From positions 5,013,001 through 5,077,000 of the forward strand of contig NZ_JAPENW010000001.1 of NCBI RefSeq assembly GCF_026341855.1: DNA of 64,000 nucleotides, in the 5' to 3' direction. The first letter of the stretch is position 1. Every line of letters starts with the position of its first letter. The translations under genes and the position numbers were made by a program. Below are positions 1 to 6,873 of the stretch, piece after piece. The notes beneath the pieces are model-generated. The model did not search any database. It was not told where the DNA came from and was given only the letters and a program-made list of their open reading frames with translations. This DNA is from Streptomyces sp. NBC_00568. GTDB taxonomy: Bacteria; Actinomycetota; Actinomycetes; Streptomycetales; Streptomycetaceae.

Positions 1-735
1 CTTCACCTGGTAGGCGACGTGCAGCCAGCCACTAACGAACTTGATCTCATCGGCCGGTAGCCCGAAGATCTCGCCCTGTCGCAGACCGCAGCCGGCCCCC
101 AGGTCGACGATGGCACGGTGCTGCGCCGGGAGGGCGGTGCGCACGGCGAACGTGCGTTCGGTAGTCCACGGGACTACACGGCGATTGCTCGGCCCAGGGG
201 CGCGGACCGTGCTGGACTTGCATGGGTTCCGGTGCAAGTGGTCGTCCTCAACCGCCGCGGCAAAGACTCCAGAGACGCTCGCAAAGATCACGCGCCGATA
301 GCTGGACGCGGGAATCGCCCGCTCTAACTCCGCCAGCCAGTCGCGGATGTGCTCCGGCTTGAACGTGCCAAGGGGACGAGATCCCAGGTAGGGGATGGCG
401 TGGCGCCGGATCTGGACGCCGACCGGTTCCCTCGTGGTGGGGTCCGTTGTCTGCGACTGAAGCCACTTCTCCGCGTACTGACGGAACGTGATGCGCCCGG
501 CCTTGGGGTCGATGTAGCGGCCGCCGTCCATGTCGGCCTTTGTCTTCGTCAGCCACTGCTCAGCCCTGCGCTTCTGCCCATCGGGGAAGCTCTGCGACCT
601 CTCAGTGCCATCGGGGCCGATGTAGCGGGCCCGATAGCGGAGGCCGGTGCCGTGGCGGTCGGACTTCGTGCGGATGCTCTTGCCGTCGGCATCGTTCTCG
701 GTCTTGAACCAACGGTCCTGGATGTGGCCGGCCAT
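1..735 (-). CDS. int: Tyrosine site-specific integrase (N-terminal 245 residues, cut by window edge)
   Basis: Integrates and excises the element by recombination between attP and a chromosomal site. The ATG at 735 gives an open frame to base 1, so the C-terminal part is missing. The N-terminal region (about residues 1-60) is the arm-binding-like domain, followed by the SAM-like core-binding domain (about 75-170). The catalytic domain begins near residue 205, and the first active-site arginine is visible in GLRQGEIFGLP. The His-x-x-Arg box and the tyrosine lie outside the window. A GAGGAG stretch sits upstream of the ATG. The xis gene lies 71 bases upstream on the same strand, the usual xis-int order of pSAM2/SLP1-type elements. 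In that layout the attachment site follows int, so the left junction should be a few hundred bases beyond base 1. Confidence 0.93.
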   Translation of the reverse strand, partial: MAGHIQDRWFKTENDADGKSIRTKSDRHGTGLRYRARYIGPDGTERSQSFPDGQKRRAEQWLTKTKADMDGGRYIDPKAGRITFRQYAEKWLQSQTTDPTTREPVGVQIRRHAIPYLGSRPLGTFKPEHIRDWLAELERAIPASSYRRVIFASVSGVFAAAVEDDHLHRNPCKSSTVRAPGPSNRRVVPWTTERTFAVRTALPAQHRAIVDLGAGCGLRQGEIFGLPADEIKFVSGWLHVAYQVK

Positions 736-806
736 GTGGTGTCTGTGTCTCCTCATGCAGAGGGAGGGCCACCCGACGTGGCCCTCCCAGGGACAGCGAT
801 GGGGGT

Positions 807-1052
807 CTACGCCGCGTCAGCCTCGGCGCGCTGCTGCTGAACGACGAAGGCCTGAACGTCGGCGGGGTCGTAGCGCAGGTGCTTGCCGATGCGGAAGCCG
901 ACCGGTCCGGTCCGCTTCTTGCGCCACTGGTAGACGGTTTCGAGGGGGACGCCGAAGATCTCGGCGATGTCGCCCGGGGTGAGGTACCGATCGGGCAAGC
1001 CGCCGCGAATGGCGGCGCGGGGGTCGGGGTGAGCGGAACGGGCTCGGCTCAT
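807..1052 (-). CDS. xis: Excisionase-like helix-turn-helix protein
   Basis: An 81-residue basic protein with a MerR/HTH_17-type winged helix. LTPGDIAEIFGVPLETVYQW is the helix-turn-helix and RIGKHLRYDPADVQAFV is the wing and final helix. Proteins of this size next to int in actinomycete elements act as excisionases that bend att DNA and steer the integrase toward excision. The ATG at 1052 follows a GAGGA ribosome site. A regulatory role cannot be excluded, since this fold is shared with small activators. Confidence 0.85.
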   Translation of the reverse strand: MSRARSAHPDPRAAIRGGLPDRYLTPGDIAEIFGVPLETVYQWRKKRTGPVGFRIGKHLRYDPADVQAFVVQQQRAEADAA

Positions 1053-1125
1053 GGGGTGTCCTCAGAAGTTGAGTCACGTTGGCTTCGGGGCTTCGGACTC
1101 CGTGTGTGTCCGAGGTTCGGATTTC

Positions 1126-1331
1126 TGCGTCACCGCGTCATCAGCGTCACTTGCGGCTCTGACCTGCGGGTTTGGTTGACGCGGCGGATCGGCCCTGCGT
1201 CACCGGTGCGTCATCGGCTGCGTCATCGGGTGACGCAGGTGACGCAGGATGACGCAGAGCTGGCCGTCTGCGTCATCGCTGTTGGTGCAGGTCAGCGGCC
1301 GTTTTTCGGCCCGGGTGACGCAGGTGACGCA
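1126..1331. repeat. Cluster of TGACGCA iterons in both orientations
   Basis: The heptamer TGACGCA or its complement occurs at 1126, 1196, 1207, 1219, 1231, 1240, 1250, 1269, 1316 and 1325. Near matches lie at 1134 and 1178. Two pairs form tight direct repeats (GTGACGCAGGTGACGCAG at 1230-1247 and 1315-1332). A hairpin-forming inverted pair, TGCGTCATCGGGTGACGCA, spans 1219-1237. Iterons beside replication genes normally bind the initiator. Which protein binds here is inference. Confidence 0.62.
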
Positions 1332-1438
1332 GCGTCTTCCTACTTAGGACAAAGAAGGGGCGCCCTGTAGTACTTGGGTACGCCTTACAGAGCGATGAGG
1401 GAGCCGCTGCGCGGCGCGACCTTGGGGCGGCGTTCCGC

Positions 1439-1476
1439 CGAACAGCAAGAGGAGCACGTGCTCTTCTTGCTGTTCG
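1439..1476. terminator. Near-perfect palindrome after the replication ATPase gene
   Basis: A 19-base arm starting CGAACAGCAAGAGGAG pairs with its complement with one mismatch and almost no loop (centre CACGTG). It starts 22 bases past the stop of the leftward gene at 1499, so it most likely terminates the replication operon. Confidence 0.7.
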
Positions 1477-1498
1477 CTTGAGCGAGCGGGGTCGCGGG

Positions 1499-2980
1499 TC
1501 AGAACGCCCGCGTCTGCTCGTGCGGAGGCAGGGTCAGGGCGGCCGTGCGGGTCATTTCGAGATAGCGGCCCGCCTTGGTGCGGCCCGATTCGATGAGCAC
1601 GCCCCGGGCCGCCAAGGTGGGCTGGAGGCGCTTGAGACGGTCGGAGAGGACTTTGCCGGTCGTCGGCCACCCCTTGGGCAGGGGACGGCACTCGTCCGCG
1701 CTATAGACGCTGCTGAGGCAGGACAGCCACTCGGTGGACGTCATCTGCTGCGCGCCGCCCGGCTCGATGGTCTCGGCGTGCCTGAGGACGGTCTGCGCGA
1801 GGAGATCGCCCTCGATCACGTCGTCGTTCAGGTCGTCCAGACTCGCCCGGTACGAGGGCAGCGCCCCGAGACCGGTTGCCGCGTCGAACTGCGCACACAG
1901 GTGGGCGAAGTCCGCCATCCGCAGGTCGGTTGGAGTCTCCGCCTGCACGGCGCGCACCTTGACCGTGAGGTCTAGGAGCGAGCCGAGGACCACGGGCAGC
2001 ACTTCCGCGTAGTCCGCCCACAGTTCGGCCTCGGTGCGCCTGATCCGGGGCCGTTCGAGGCGGAGCGGCAGGAGCCGTTCGGCGAGGTCGGGTCGGATGA
2101 CGCCGACGTCGATGCCGGTCAGGAGCAGGGGCCGGCGGTAGCCGACGCGGAACACGTCCCCGTCGGTGAACAGGGCGCGCTTCACGCTCTCGGCGCCGGT
2201 CACGATGCAGCACATCGCGTCCGACAGGTCTGGCGTCATGTGGGAGAGGTTGTCGAGCGCGGTGACCCATCCAGCCGCCACCGCCGCGATCAGGTTCTCC
2301 TCATCCTTCGGCGCCCGGCGCAGGTCACCGCTCATGCCCTCGATGATCCGCACGAGCATCCGGCCACCCGTTGACTTCCCCGCGCCCTGCGGCCCGGTGA
2401 GGAACGGCGCAGGTACGGGCACGGACGGACCGAGGCAGCCGATCAGCCAGGCGATGGCCAGGCATTCGGTTTCCGCGGTGGCGAAGTTGCACAGCCGCAT
2501 GAGCAGGTCGATTCCCTTGCCGTCGGTGTCCTTGGCCGGCAGCGGCAGTTCCCCGGTGAGCTGGGTCCGCCGCCAGCACACCTCGCGCGGGTCGGGAGTC
2601 AGGATGTCCCAACCCGACGGGTGGATACGGACGGACTGCCCGTCGTCGCGGCCCAGGTCCAGCCACGTCGCCCCGTCGAACCCGGGGGCCACGCGGATGT
2701 GCACGGGCTGCACGTCCTCGGTCAGCGCGAGCGCTTCAATCAAGTCCAACGCCTCCTTGAGCGCGGACCCGTTGAAGACGCCGATGCCGTCCTTGAACAG
2801 GCCGACCATGAGTTCCTGCCTGTGGCTGCCGGTGGTGCCCTGCGAGCGGATCGGACGGGCCACCGGGTGGCCCATCTTCTGCGCGTACACGGTCCCGTCA
2901 GCGGTGCGGAAGTACCGGAAGTGCTCCTGCGCGTAGTCCGCGATGACCTCGCGGCCGGGAGTCTTGTCGTCCTCAGACAT
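1499..2980 (-). CDS. Element replication protein with P-loop ATPase domain
   Basis: A 493-residue protein with a Walker A motif, GPQGAGKST, near residue 195 and hydrophobic acidic stretches after it consistent with an ATPase core (WVTALDNLSH). A less conserved N-terminal region and a likely winged C-terminal part flank this core. In prim-pol-type AICEs an ATP-binding protein of this kind follows the primase/polymerase and is thought to serve as helicase or initiator. Its ATG overlaps the end of the upstream prim-pol gene by 8 bases, so the two are translationally coupled. The iteron block lies directly downstream. The helicase role is inferred from context; no classic superfamily 3 signature was matched with certainty. 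Confidence 0.8.
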   Translation of the reverse strand: MSEDDKTPGREVIADYAQEHFRYFRTADGTVYAQKMGHPVARPIRSQGTTGSHRQELMVGLFKDGIGVFNGSALKEALDLIEALALTEDVQPVHIRVAPGFDGATWLDLGRDDGQSVRIHPSGWDILTPDPREVCWRRTQLTGELPLPAKDTDGKGIDLLMRLCNFATAETECLAIAWLIGCLGPSVPVPAPFLTGPQGAGKSTGGRMLVRIIEGMSGDLRRAPKDEENLIAAVAAGWVTALDNLSHMTPDLSDAMCCIVTGAESVKRALFTDGDVFRVGYRRPLLLTGIDVGVIRPDLAERLLPLRLERPRIRRTEAELWADYAEVLPVVLGSLLDLTVKVRAVQAETPTDLRMADFAHLCAQFDAATGLGALPSYRASLDDLNDDVIEGDLLAQTVLRHAETIEPGGAQQMTSTEWLSCLSSVYSADECRPLPKGWPTTGKVLSDRLKRLQPTLAARGVLIESGRTKAGRYLEMTRTAALTLPPHEQTRAF

Positions 2981-3824
2981 GGCTCAGTCCCAACGTGGTC
3001 AGGGCGTTGGTCCACGCCTCGGTGCAGTGCCGGGCCGATTCGCCCTTGGCCTGAGCTGCGGTGAACAGGCGCGCCGTGTGCGCCTCGGTGAGACAGCCGC
3101 ACCGACCGTGCGTGGACAGCACCGCAAGAAACGTCCGGTAGACGGTCGCGTGCACCGCCTCACGGGTCTCCGTGATGCGCTGCTCCGCCATGGCAATGCC
3201 GCGGTCCAGGTAGGTCAGCGTCCGGTGCGGGCACTCCCCGCCACCGACCGGTGCGGGCACCGTGAGGGACGCCGGATGGACCGGGATCGGCTCCTTCATG
3301 GTCAGGGCGCGCACGGTATCCGGCAGGGCCGCGATGGTGCCGGTGCCAGGACCGAGCCATCGGGCGTAGGCCATGGTCGACTTGATGTCCATGCCAGGCT
3401 GTACGCCGTTGGCGCCCTGCATGGCGCCCCGGTAGATCCAGTGCTCCCCACGGGTCGTCGGCACGGTTCGGGTGACGGGCAGGCTCGTCCGGGCCCACGC
3501 GATGGCCTCGGCGTTGTCGAGGTCCACGACGGTGAGGCCCGCGCCGCCGGGGTGGTAGGCCACGCCCGCGGCTTCCCGCCACGCCCGTGCCCATGGTGTC
3601 GAGTTGATGACGCCGGGGTCGGTGGTGGCGGCGGCCCAGCCGTGGCACGGCGCGGGGCAGGTACAGGGGCCGGGGGTTTTCATGTTTGGCCGGCCACCGC
3701 AGGCGTTCTTGGCGCAGGCCGGGCAGTTCCCGAACGGCACCTTGCCCTCGCGCAGCGGCAGGGCGGGCACGCCGTGAGCGGCGAGCTTCAGTGCCGTCTC
3801 CAGATGGTTGATGGTGGCAGTCAT
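2973..3824 (-). CDS. Bifunctional DNA primase/polymerase (prim-pol) of the element
   Basis: A 283-residue member of the bifunctional primase-polymerase family used by one class of AICE to prime and copy the excised circle. Visible features are an N-terminal cysteine cluster (CPACAKNACGG, then CTCPAPCHGW; a likely zinc site near residues 30-60), the metal-binding TVVDLDN motif near residue 100 and the downstream GEHWIYRG motif with the catalytic histidine. The ATG at 3824 overlaps the stop of the methyltransferase gene before it (ATGA). A longer frame upstream is only a shadow of that gene. The ATPase gene follows with an 8-base overlap. Confidence 0.88.
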   Translation of the reverse strand: MTATINHLETALKLAAHGVPALPLREGKVPFGNCPACAKNACGGRPNMKTPGPCTCPAPCHGWAAATTDPGVINSTPWARAWREAAGVAYHPGGAGLTVVDLDNAEAIAWARTSLPVTRTVPTTRGEHWIYRGAMQGANGVQPGMDIKSTMAYARWLGPGTGTIAALPDTVRALTMKEPIPVHPASLTVPAPVGGGECPHRTLTYLDRGIAMAEQRITETREAVHATVYRTFLAVLSTHGRCGCLTEAHTARLFTAAQAKGESARHCTEAWTNALTTLGLSHV

Positions 3825-4471
3825 GCCGCGGTCCTCCCCTCGATGGTGAGGAACTGTTCGGCGATCCACTGGCCGTAGGCCGGAGGTACGGCTTTGCGGG
3901 CTTCGAGGTTGGTCATCCAGGTGCAGCCCATGGCGTCCGCGTAGGCGCGCTCGCCCTTGTGCTCGAAGGGGAGCAGGTCTTTGCGGTGCCAGCACGGCGC
4001 GACCAGGTCCCCGCCCCCGCCCCAGGAGGTCTCGAAGACGCGGTGACGGCGGACGGAGAGGCCGAACGCGGTGCCGCACAGCAGGTAGTCCGGTCGCAGC
4101 AGGCCCGCGGCCGCGGTCTCGGGAACGTTCTCGATGACCCACGGTCGGCCGGTGGCCTGCATGACCTGGCGGCCGGGGCCGATCAGGTCCGGATGGCTCT
4201 CCGGGTTGCCGCGCCATTTGGTGACGGTGGCGTAGCGCTCGCAGGGCCAGGAGCCGTGGACCAGGTCGTACCCCTGACCGTGGTCGGCGCAGTAGTCCAG
4301 GCCGTCGGCCTGGATGAACGGGAACGGGTAGTTCGGCATGGGCGCGATGTCCACGCCGACGACGTCGAACCCGGCGAGGTAGTAGCCCATGGACAGACCG
4401 CCCGCACCCGAGCACAGGTCGAGCAGACGCAGACCGTTCGGGCGCCGCAGGGGCAGGACGCGGGCGTTCAC
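3821..4471 (-). CDS. C5-cytosine methyltransferase-like protein, short form (first of a tandem pair)
   Basis: A 216-residue protein with core motifs of the DNA C5-methyltransferase family: AdoMet motif I (LLDLCSGAGG), motif IV with the catalytic cysteine (GSWPCER), motif VI (WVIENVP) and motif VIII (RRHRVFE). It is far shorter than typical enzymes (over 300 residues) and has little room for a target-recognition domain. The GTG at 4471 overlaps the previous stop (GTGA) and its own stop overlaps the prim-pol ATG (ATGA). The Pro-Pro-Cys of motif IV is Trp-Pro-Cys here, a mild departure. It may methylate the element or hold another pyrimidine-modifying activity; the target is unknown. Confidence 0.8.
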   Translation of the reverse strand: MNARVLPLRRPNGLRLLDLCSGAGGLSMGYYLAGFDVVGVDIAPMPNYPFPFIQADGLDYCADHGQGYDLVHGSWPCERYATVTKWRGNPESHPDLIGPGRQVMQATGRPWVIENVPETAAAGLLRPDYLLCGTAFGLSVRRHRVFETSWGGGGDLVAPCWHRKDLLPFEHKGERAYADAMGCTWMTNLEARKAVPPAYGQWIAEQFLTIEGRTAA

Positions 4472-5160
4472 GCGGCCACCCCCAGGACCGGGGCGAGGGA
4501 GGTCAGGGCGGCCTGTCCGATGTGCTCGGCGTAGGCGGGCGGGATGCACTCGCGGATGCCATCGCGGTTCATCCACGGCACCCCGAGCACGTCGCGGGCG
4601 AGGGGGACTCCGGAGAAGTTGCCGACGAACTGGCCGTAGTGGCCGGGCGGGACGGGGCGGCCCATCTTCGCCTGCGGCACCGCATGCACGGCATGGGCGG
4701 GCTGTTCGAGGGTGAAGCCGCCGCCGGTCTCGAAGAACCGGTGCCGGTAGTTGGCCAGTCCGAACATCGTCGCGCACAGCATCACCGGGGCGTTCAGTTT
4801 CCGGACCGCGCCCCGGACGTTCTCCAGCACCCACGGCCGTCCGGTCGCTTCCAGGGCGGCGCGGGTCGGGGCGATCAGGTCGGGGTGGGTGTTGCCCTGG
4901 ATGCGCTGGCATTCGCTGTCGTGCTGGCACGGCGGTGAGCCGTGGATGAAGTCGAACTCCGCGCCGTGCGCCAGGACGTAGGCGATGGCGTCCGCCTGGA
5001 TGAACCGGAACGGGTAACGCGGCTGAGGGGCGATGTCGACGCCGGTCACGTCGAAGCCGGCGTCTGCGTAGCCTTTGGAGGCTCCGCCCTGGCAGCAGAA
5101 CAGGTCGAGCAGGCGTGGGTGTAAGCCGTGTGCTCGCCGGATGTCAGTGGGTTGCGTCAT
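4468..5160 (-). CDS. C5-cytosine methyltransferase-like protein, short form (second of a tandem pair)
   Basis: A 230-residue paralogue of the gene after it. Motif I is LLDLFCCQGGASKGY, motif IV is the canonical GSPPCQ, motif VI is WVLENVR and motif VIII is NYRHRFFE. Both copies also share the IAPxPxYPFxFIQADxxxY segment between motifs I and IV, so they arose by duplication. Like its partner it lacks a large recognition domain. Such compact forms are known from actinophages. The ATG at 5160 opens the leftward methylase/prim-pol/ATPase operon, and a divergent HNH endonuclease gene starts 105 bases away. Confidence 0.85.
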   Translation of the reverse strand: MTQPTDIRRAHGLHPRLLDLFCCQGGASKGYADAGFDVTGVDIAPQPRYPFRFIQADAIAYVLAHGAEFDFIHGSPPCQHDSECQRIQGNTHPDLIAPTRAALEATGRPWVLENVRGAVRKLNAPVMLCATMFGLANYRHRFFETGGGFTLEQPAHAVHAVPQAKMGRPVPPGHYGQFVGNFSGVPLARDVLGVPWMNRDGIRECIPPAYAEHIGQAALTSLAPVLGVAA

Positions 5161-5265
5161 GCTGGGTTGTCTCCGGTTCGGTATCAGCGGGCTGGTGGAC
5201 GCAGGGCAGCCGCGGTCTTTGGCGAGAGGGCGGCTGCCCTGGCATGTGGGCTCGGGAGGGGCGCT
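5161..5265. promoter_or_regulatory. Divergent promoter region between methyltransferase operon and HNH gene
   Basis: A 105-base gap between two divergent starts must hold promoters for both. A GGGAGGGG ribosome site for the HNH gene is at 5254-5261. I could not assign -10 and -35 boxes with confidence. Confidence 0.4.
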
Positions 5266-6198
5266 GTGACGACTGCTTGGCTGGTGCTGGCCGTGGGTGA
5301 CAACCGGCAGCACGGCGGGAACGACGGCTACGACGACAACCCGCGGTACCACTACAGCTGGGACAGCACGGTGCCCAACCACGCGCAGCTTGCGGTGGGG
5401 GATGTGATCGCGCTGTGGGACAAGAAAGAGCTGATCGGCGTTTCGGTGATCCACGGGATCGACACGGGAACCGCTGAGAAGTTGGTCTACTTCTGCCCGG
5501 CTTGCGGCCGCGCTGACTTCAAGCGTCGCTCGCGTCTGACACCGGCATGCCGCTGCAATCAGTGCGGGGCACTGTTCGACACCCCCGGTGAGAAGACGAA
5601 GACCGTGACGACCTACCGCTCACGGCACGGCATCAGCTGGATCAACGGCCGGGGCCTGCTGACCGGCGCGGAACTCCGGGCCATGTGTGACTCGCCCGGC
5701 TCGCAGCTGAGCATGCGGCCCGCGCGTTGGGAGATGCTGCGCGATGCGCTCCTCGAAATGGCGGGCGAGGAACTGCCGTTGGAGCTGGAGAACGAGGCTC
5801 AGGCACCCATCCCCGGAGGCCACAAGGTCGCCAAAGTACGAGTGCGGGTGGGCCAGAGCGCGTTCCGCAGCCGCCTCCTGCGCGAACAGGGCGACCTGTG
5901 CGCGGTGACCGGCGCTGCACCTGAAGCTGTTCTTGAGGCAGCTCACCTGTACAGCTTCGCTGAGTCTGGCGAACACCACGACTACGGAGGCTTGCTGCTC
6001 AGGCGGGACATCCACAGGCTCTTCGATCTCGGCCAGATCGCAGTAGACCCCGGCTCCGGCCTGGTCGACATAGCCCCAGCTCTTCGCAGATTCCCGCTCT
6101 ATGGCCAGCTGCACGGCCAGCCCTTGGCCGTACAGCTGAGGCCGGAGCACCGGATCTGGCTTGAGGCCCACTGGCTCAGCAAGCGCACCGCCAGGTAG
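5266..6198 (+). CDS. HNH endonuclease with zinc ribbon and N-terminal PUA-like region
   Basis: A 310-residue protein. The C-terminal third carries an HNH_2-type nuclease: AAHLYSF supplies the first histidine (227) and RRDIHRLFDLG the last (250). The usual central Asn of the NGL segment is Gly here (DYGGLLL). The middle has a zinc ribbon with cysteines at 77, 80, 95, 97 and 100. The first 65 residues resemble a small beta-barrel of the PUA/EVE kind, which often reads modified bases; that part is inference. The start is the GTG at 5266, behind a GGGAGGGG ribosome site; an upstream in-frame extension lacks support. Lying divergently from two methyltransferases, it may be a restriction partner or a modification-dependent nuclease. 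Confidence 0.85.
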   Translation: MTTAWLVLAVGDNRQHGGNDGYDDNPRYHYSWDSTVPNHAQLAVGDVIALWDKKELIGVSVIHGIDTGTAEKLVYFCPACGRADFKRRSRLTPACRCNQCGALFDTPGEKTKTVTTYRSRHGISWINGRGLLTGAELRAMCDSPGSQLSMRPARWEMLRDALLEMAGEELPLELENEAQAPIPGGHKVAKVRVRVGQSAFRSRLLREQGDLCAVTGAAPEAVLEAAHLYSFAESGEHHDYGGLLLRRDIHRLFDLGQIAVDPGSGLVDIAPALRRFPLYGQLHGQPLAVQLRPEHRIWLEAHWLSKRTAR

Positions 6199-6203
6199 TG
6201 GAG

Positions 6204-6668
6204 TTAGCCGTGGAAGTGGTTGCGCTTGATCACGGCCTTGCGGATGTTGACCGTGGTCCCGCTCTTAGGGCTGCTCGCGCCGAAGATCTGTACGGCGATC
6301 CAGCCGCCGAAGATGACGGCGGCGAGGGTGATCAGTTGGGTGATGAGCGCGGTGAGTGCGGCGATGAACGTCGTCAGCAGCAGCAGACCGCCGCACACCG
6401 CGACGAACCCGACTCCGCCGAGGGCGATGTTCACCGCCGTGCGGGAGACGGTCGGCTTGGCCGCGACGGGTTCGGGGTGTACGGGGTTGATCGCATAGCC
6501 GGTGACGACCCGGCCGTCGGGAAGCACGATGCTCGCCACCGCCGGAACACTGCCCGGCTGCACCGGTATGAGTGGCGTCGGGGCCGCGACGGCCGGGGCG
6601 AGCGGAACGGGCTGGTGGACTTCCACAGCGGTCGCGGGGTGGCTGTGGGTGGGGTGTTCGGGGTACAT
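6204..6668 (-). CDS. Small Spd-like membrane protein of the element
   Basis: A 154-residue protein with a Pro/Ala/Val-rich N-terminal half and two strong membrane segments near residues 75-120, then a short basic tail ending in KAVIKRNHFHG. Membrane proteins like this beside tra in Streptomyces plasmids and AICEs belong to the spd group, which supports spread of the element along mycelial septa. The ATG at 6668 has GGAAGGGA 7 bases upstream and is preferred to a longer frame. It converges on the HNH gene with 5 bases between stops. The family match is weak, so the function rests mainly on position. Confidence 0.62.
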   Translation of the reverse strand: MYPEHPTHSHPATAVEVHQPVPLAPAVAAPTPLIPVQPGSVPAVASIVLPDGRVVTGYAINPVHPEPVAAKPTVSRTAVNIALGGVGFVAVCGGLLLLTTFIAALTALITQLITLAAVIFGGWIAVQIFGASSPKSGTTVNIRKAVIKRNHFHG

Positions 6669-6760
6669 GCGGAATCCCTTCCGGTGCTCGGGCAGGGAGG
6701 CGGAGCCACTCCCCTTGCGGGGTGACTGTGGAGGGGGTTTTCGGGGTCTGACCTGGGGTG

Positions 6761-6860
6761 CCTCCCTAACTCCCTGAGCGATCATTTGTGCAGCTCAGGG
6801 CCAGGGAGGCGGGTCAGGGAGGCGGTCAGGGAGTTCTCCCTGCCTCCCTGACTAGGGAGG
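6761..6860. repeat. Clustered TCAGGGAGG motifs and nested hairpin after traB (clt/TRS candidate)
   Basis: The motif TCAGGGAG(G), or close variants in either orientation, occurs about seven times: near 6771 (reverse), 6802, 6814, 6826, 6836 (reverse), 6843 (reverse) and 6852. CAGGGAGTTCTCCCTG (6827-6842) is a perfect hairpin, nested in arms GTCAGGGAGGC (6813-6823) and GCCTCCCTGAC (6842-6852). In pSVH1 the TraB-binding locus clt lies at the end of traB and consists of repeated octamers. The same placement here suggests clt. A terminator function is also possible. Confidence 0.5.
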
Positions 6861-6873
6861 GGTCGGTTCCCTG

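Larger units (their letters stand above)
1053..1498. other. Noncoding region between xis and the replication operon
   Basis: About 450 bases with no credible gene. It holds the TGACGCA iteron cluster and the palindromic terminator listed separately, plus an AT-richer stretch around 1335-1375. Placed beside the replication genes, this is the best candidate for the replication origin of the excised circle. Confidence 0.55.

Noticed and set aside
1..300. Rightward frames over the integrase
   Set aside because: They are complements of a clear tyrosine recombinase reading.
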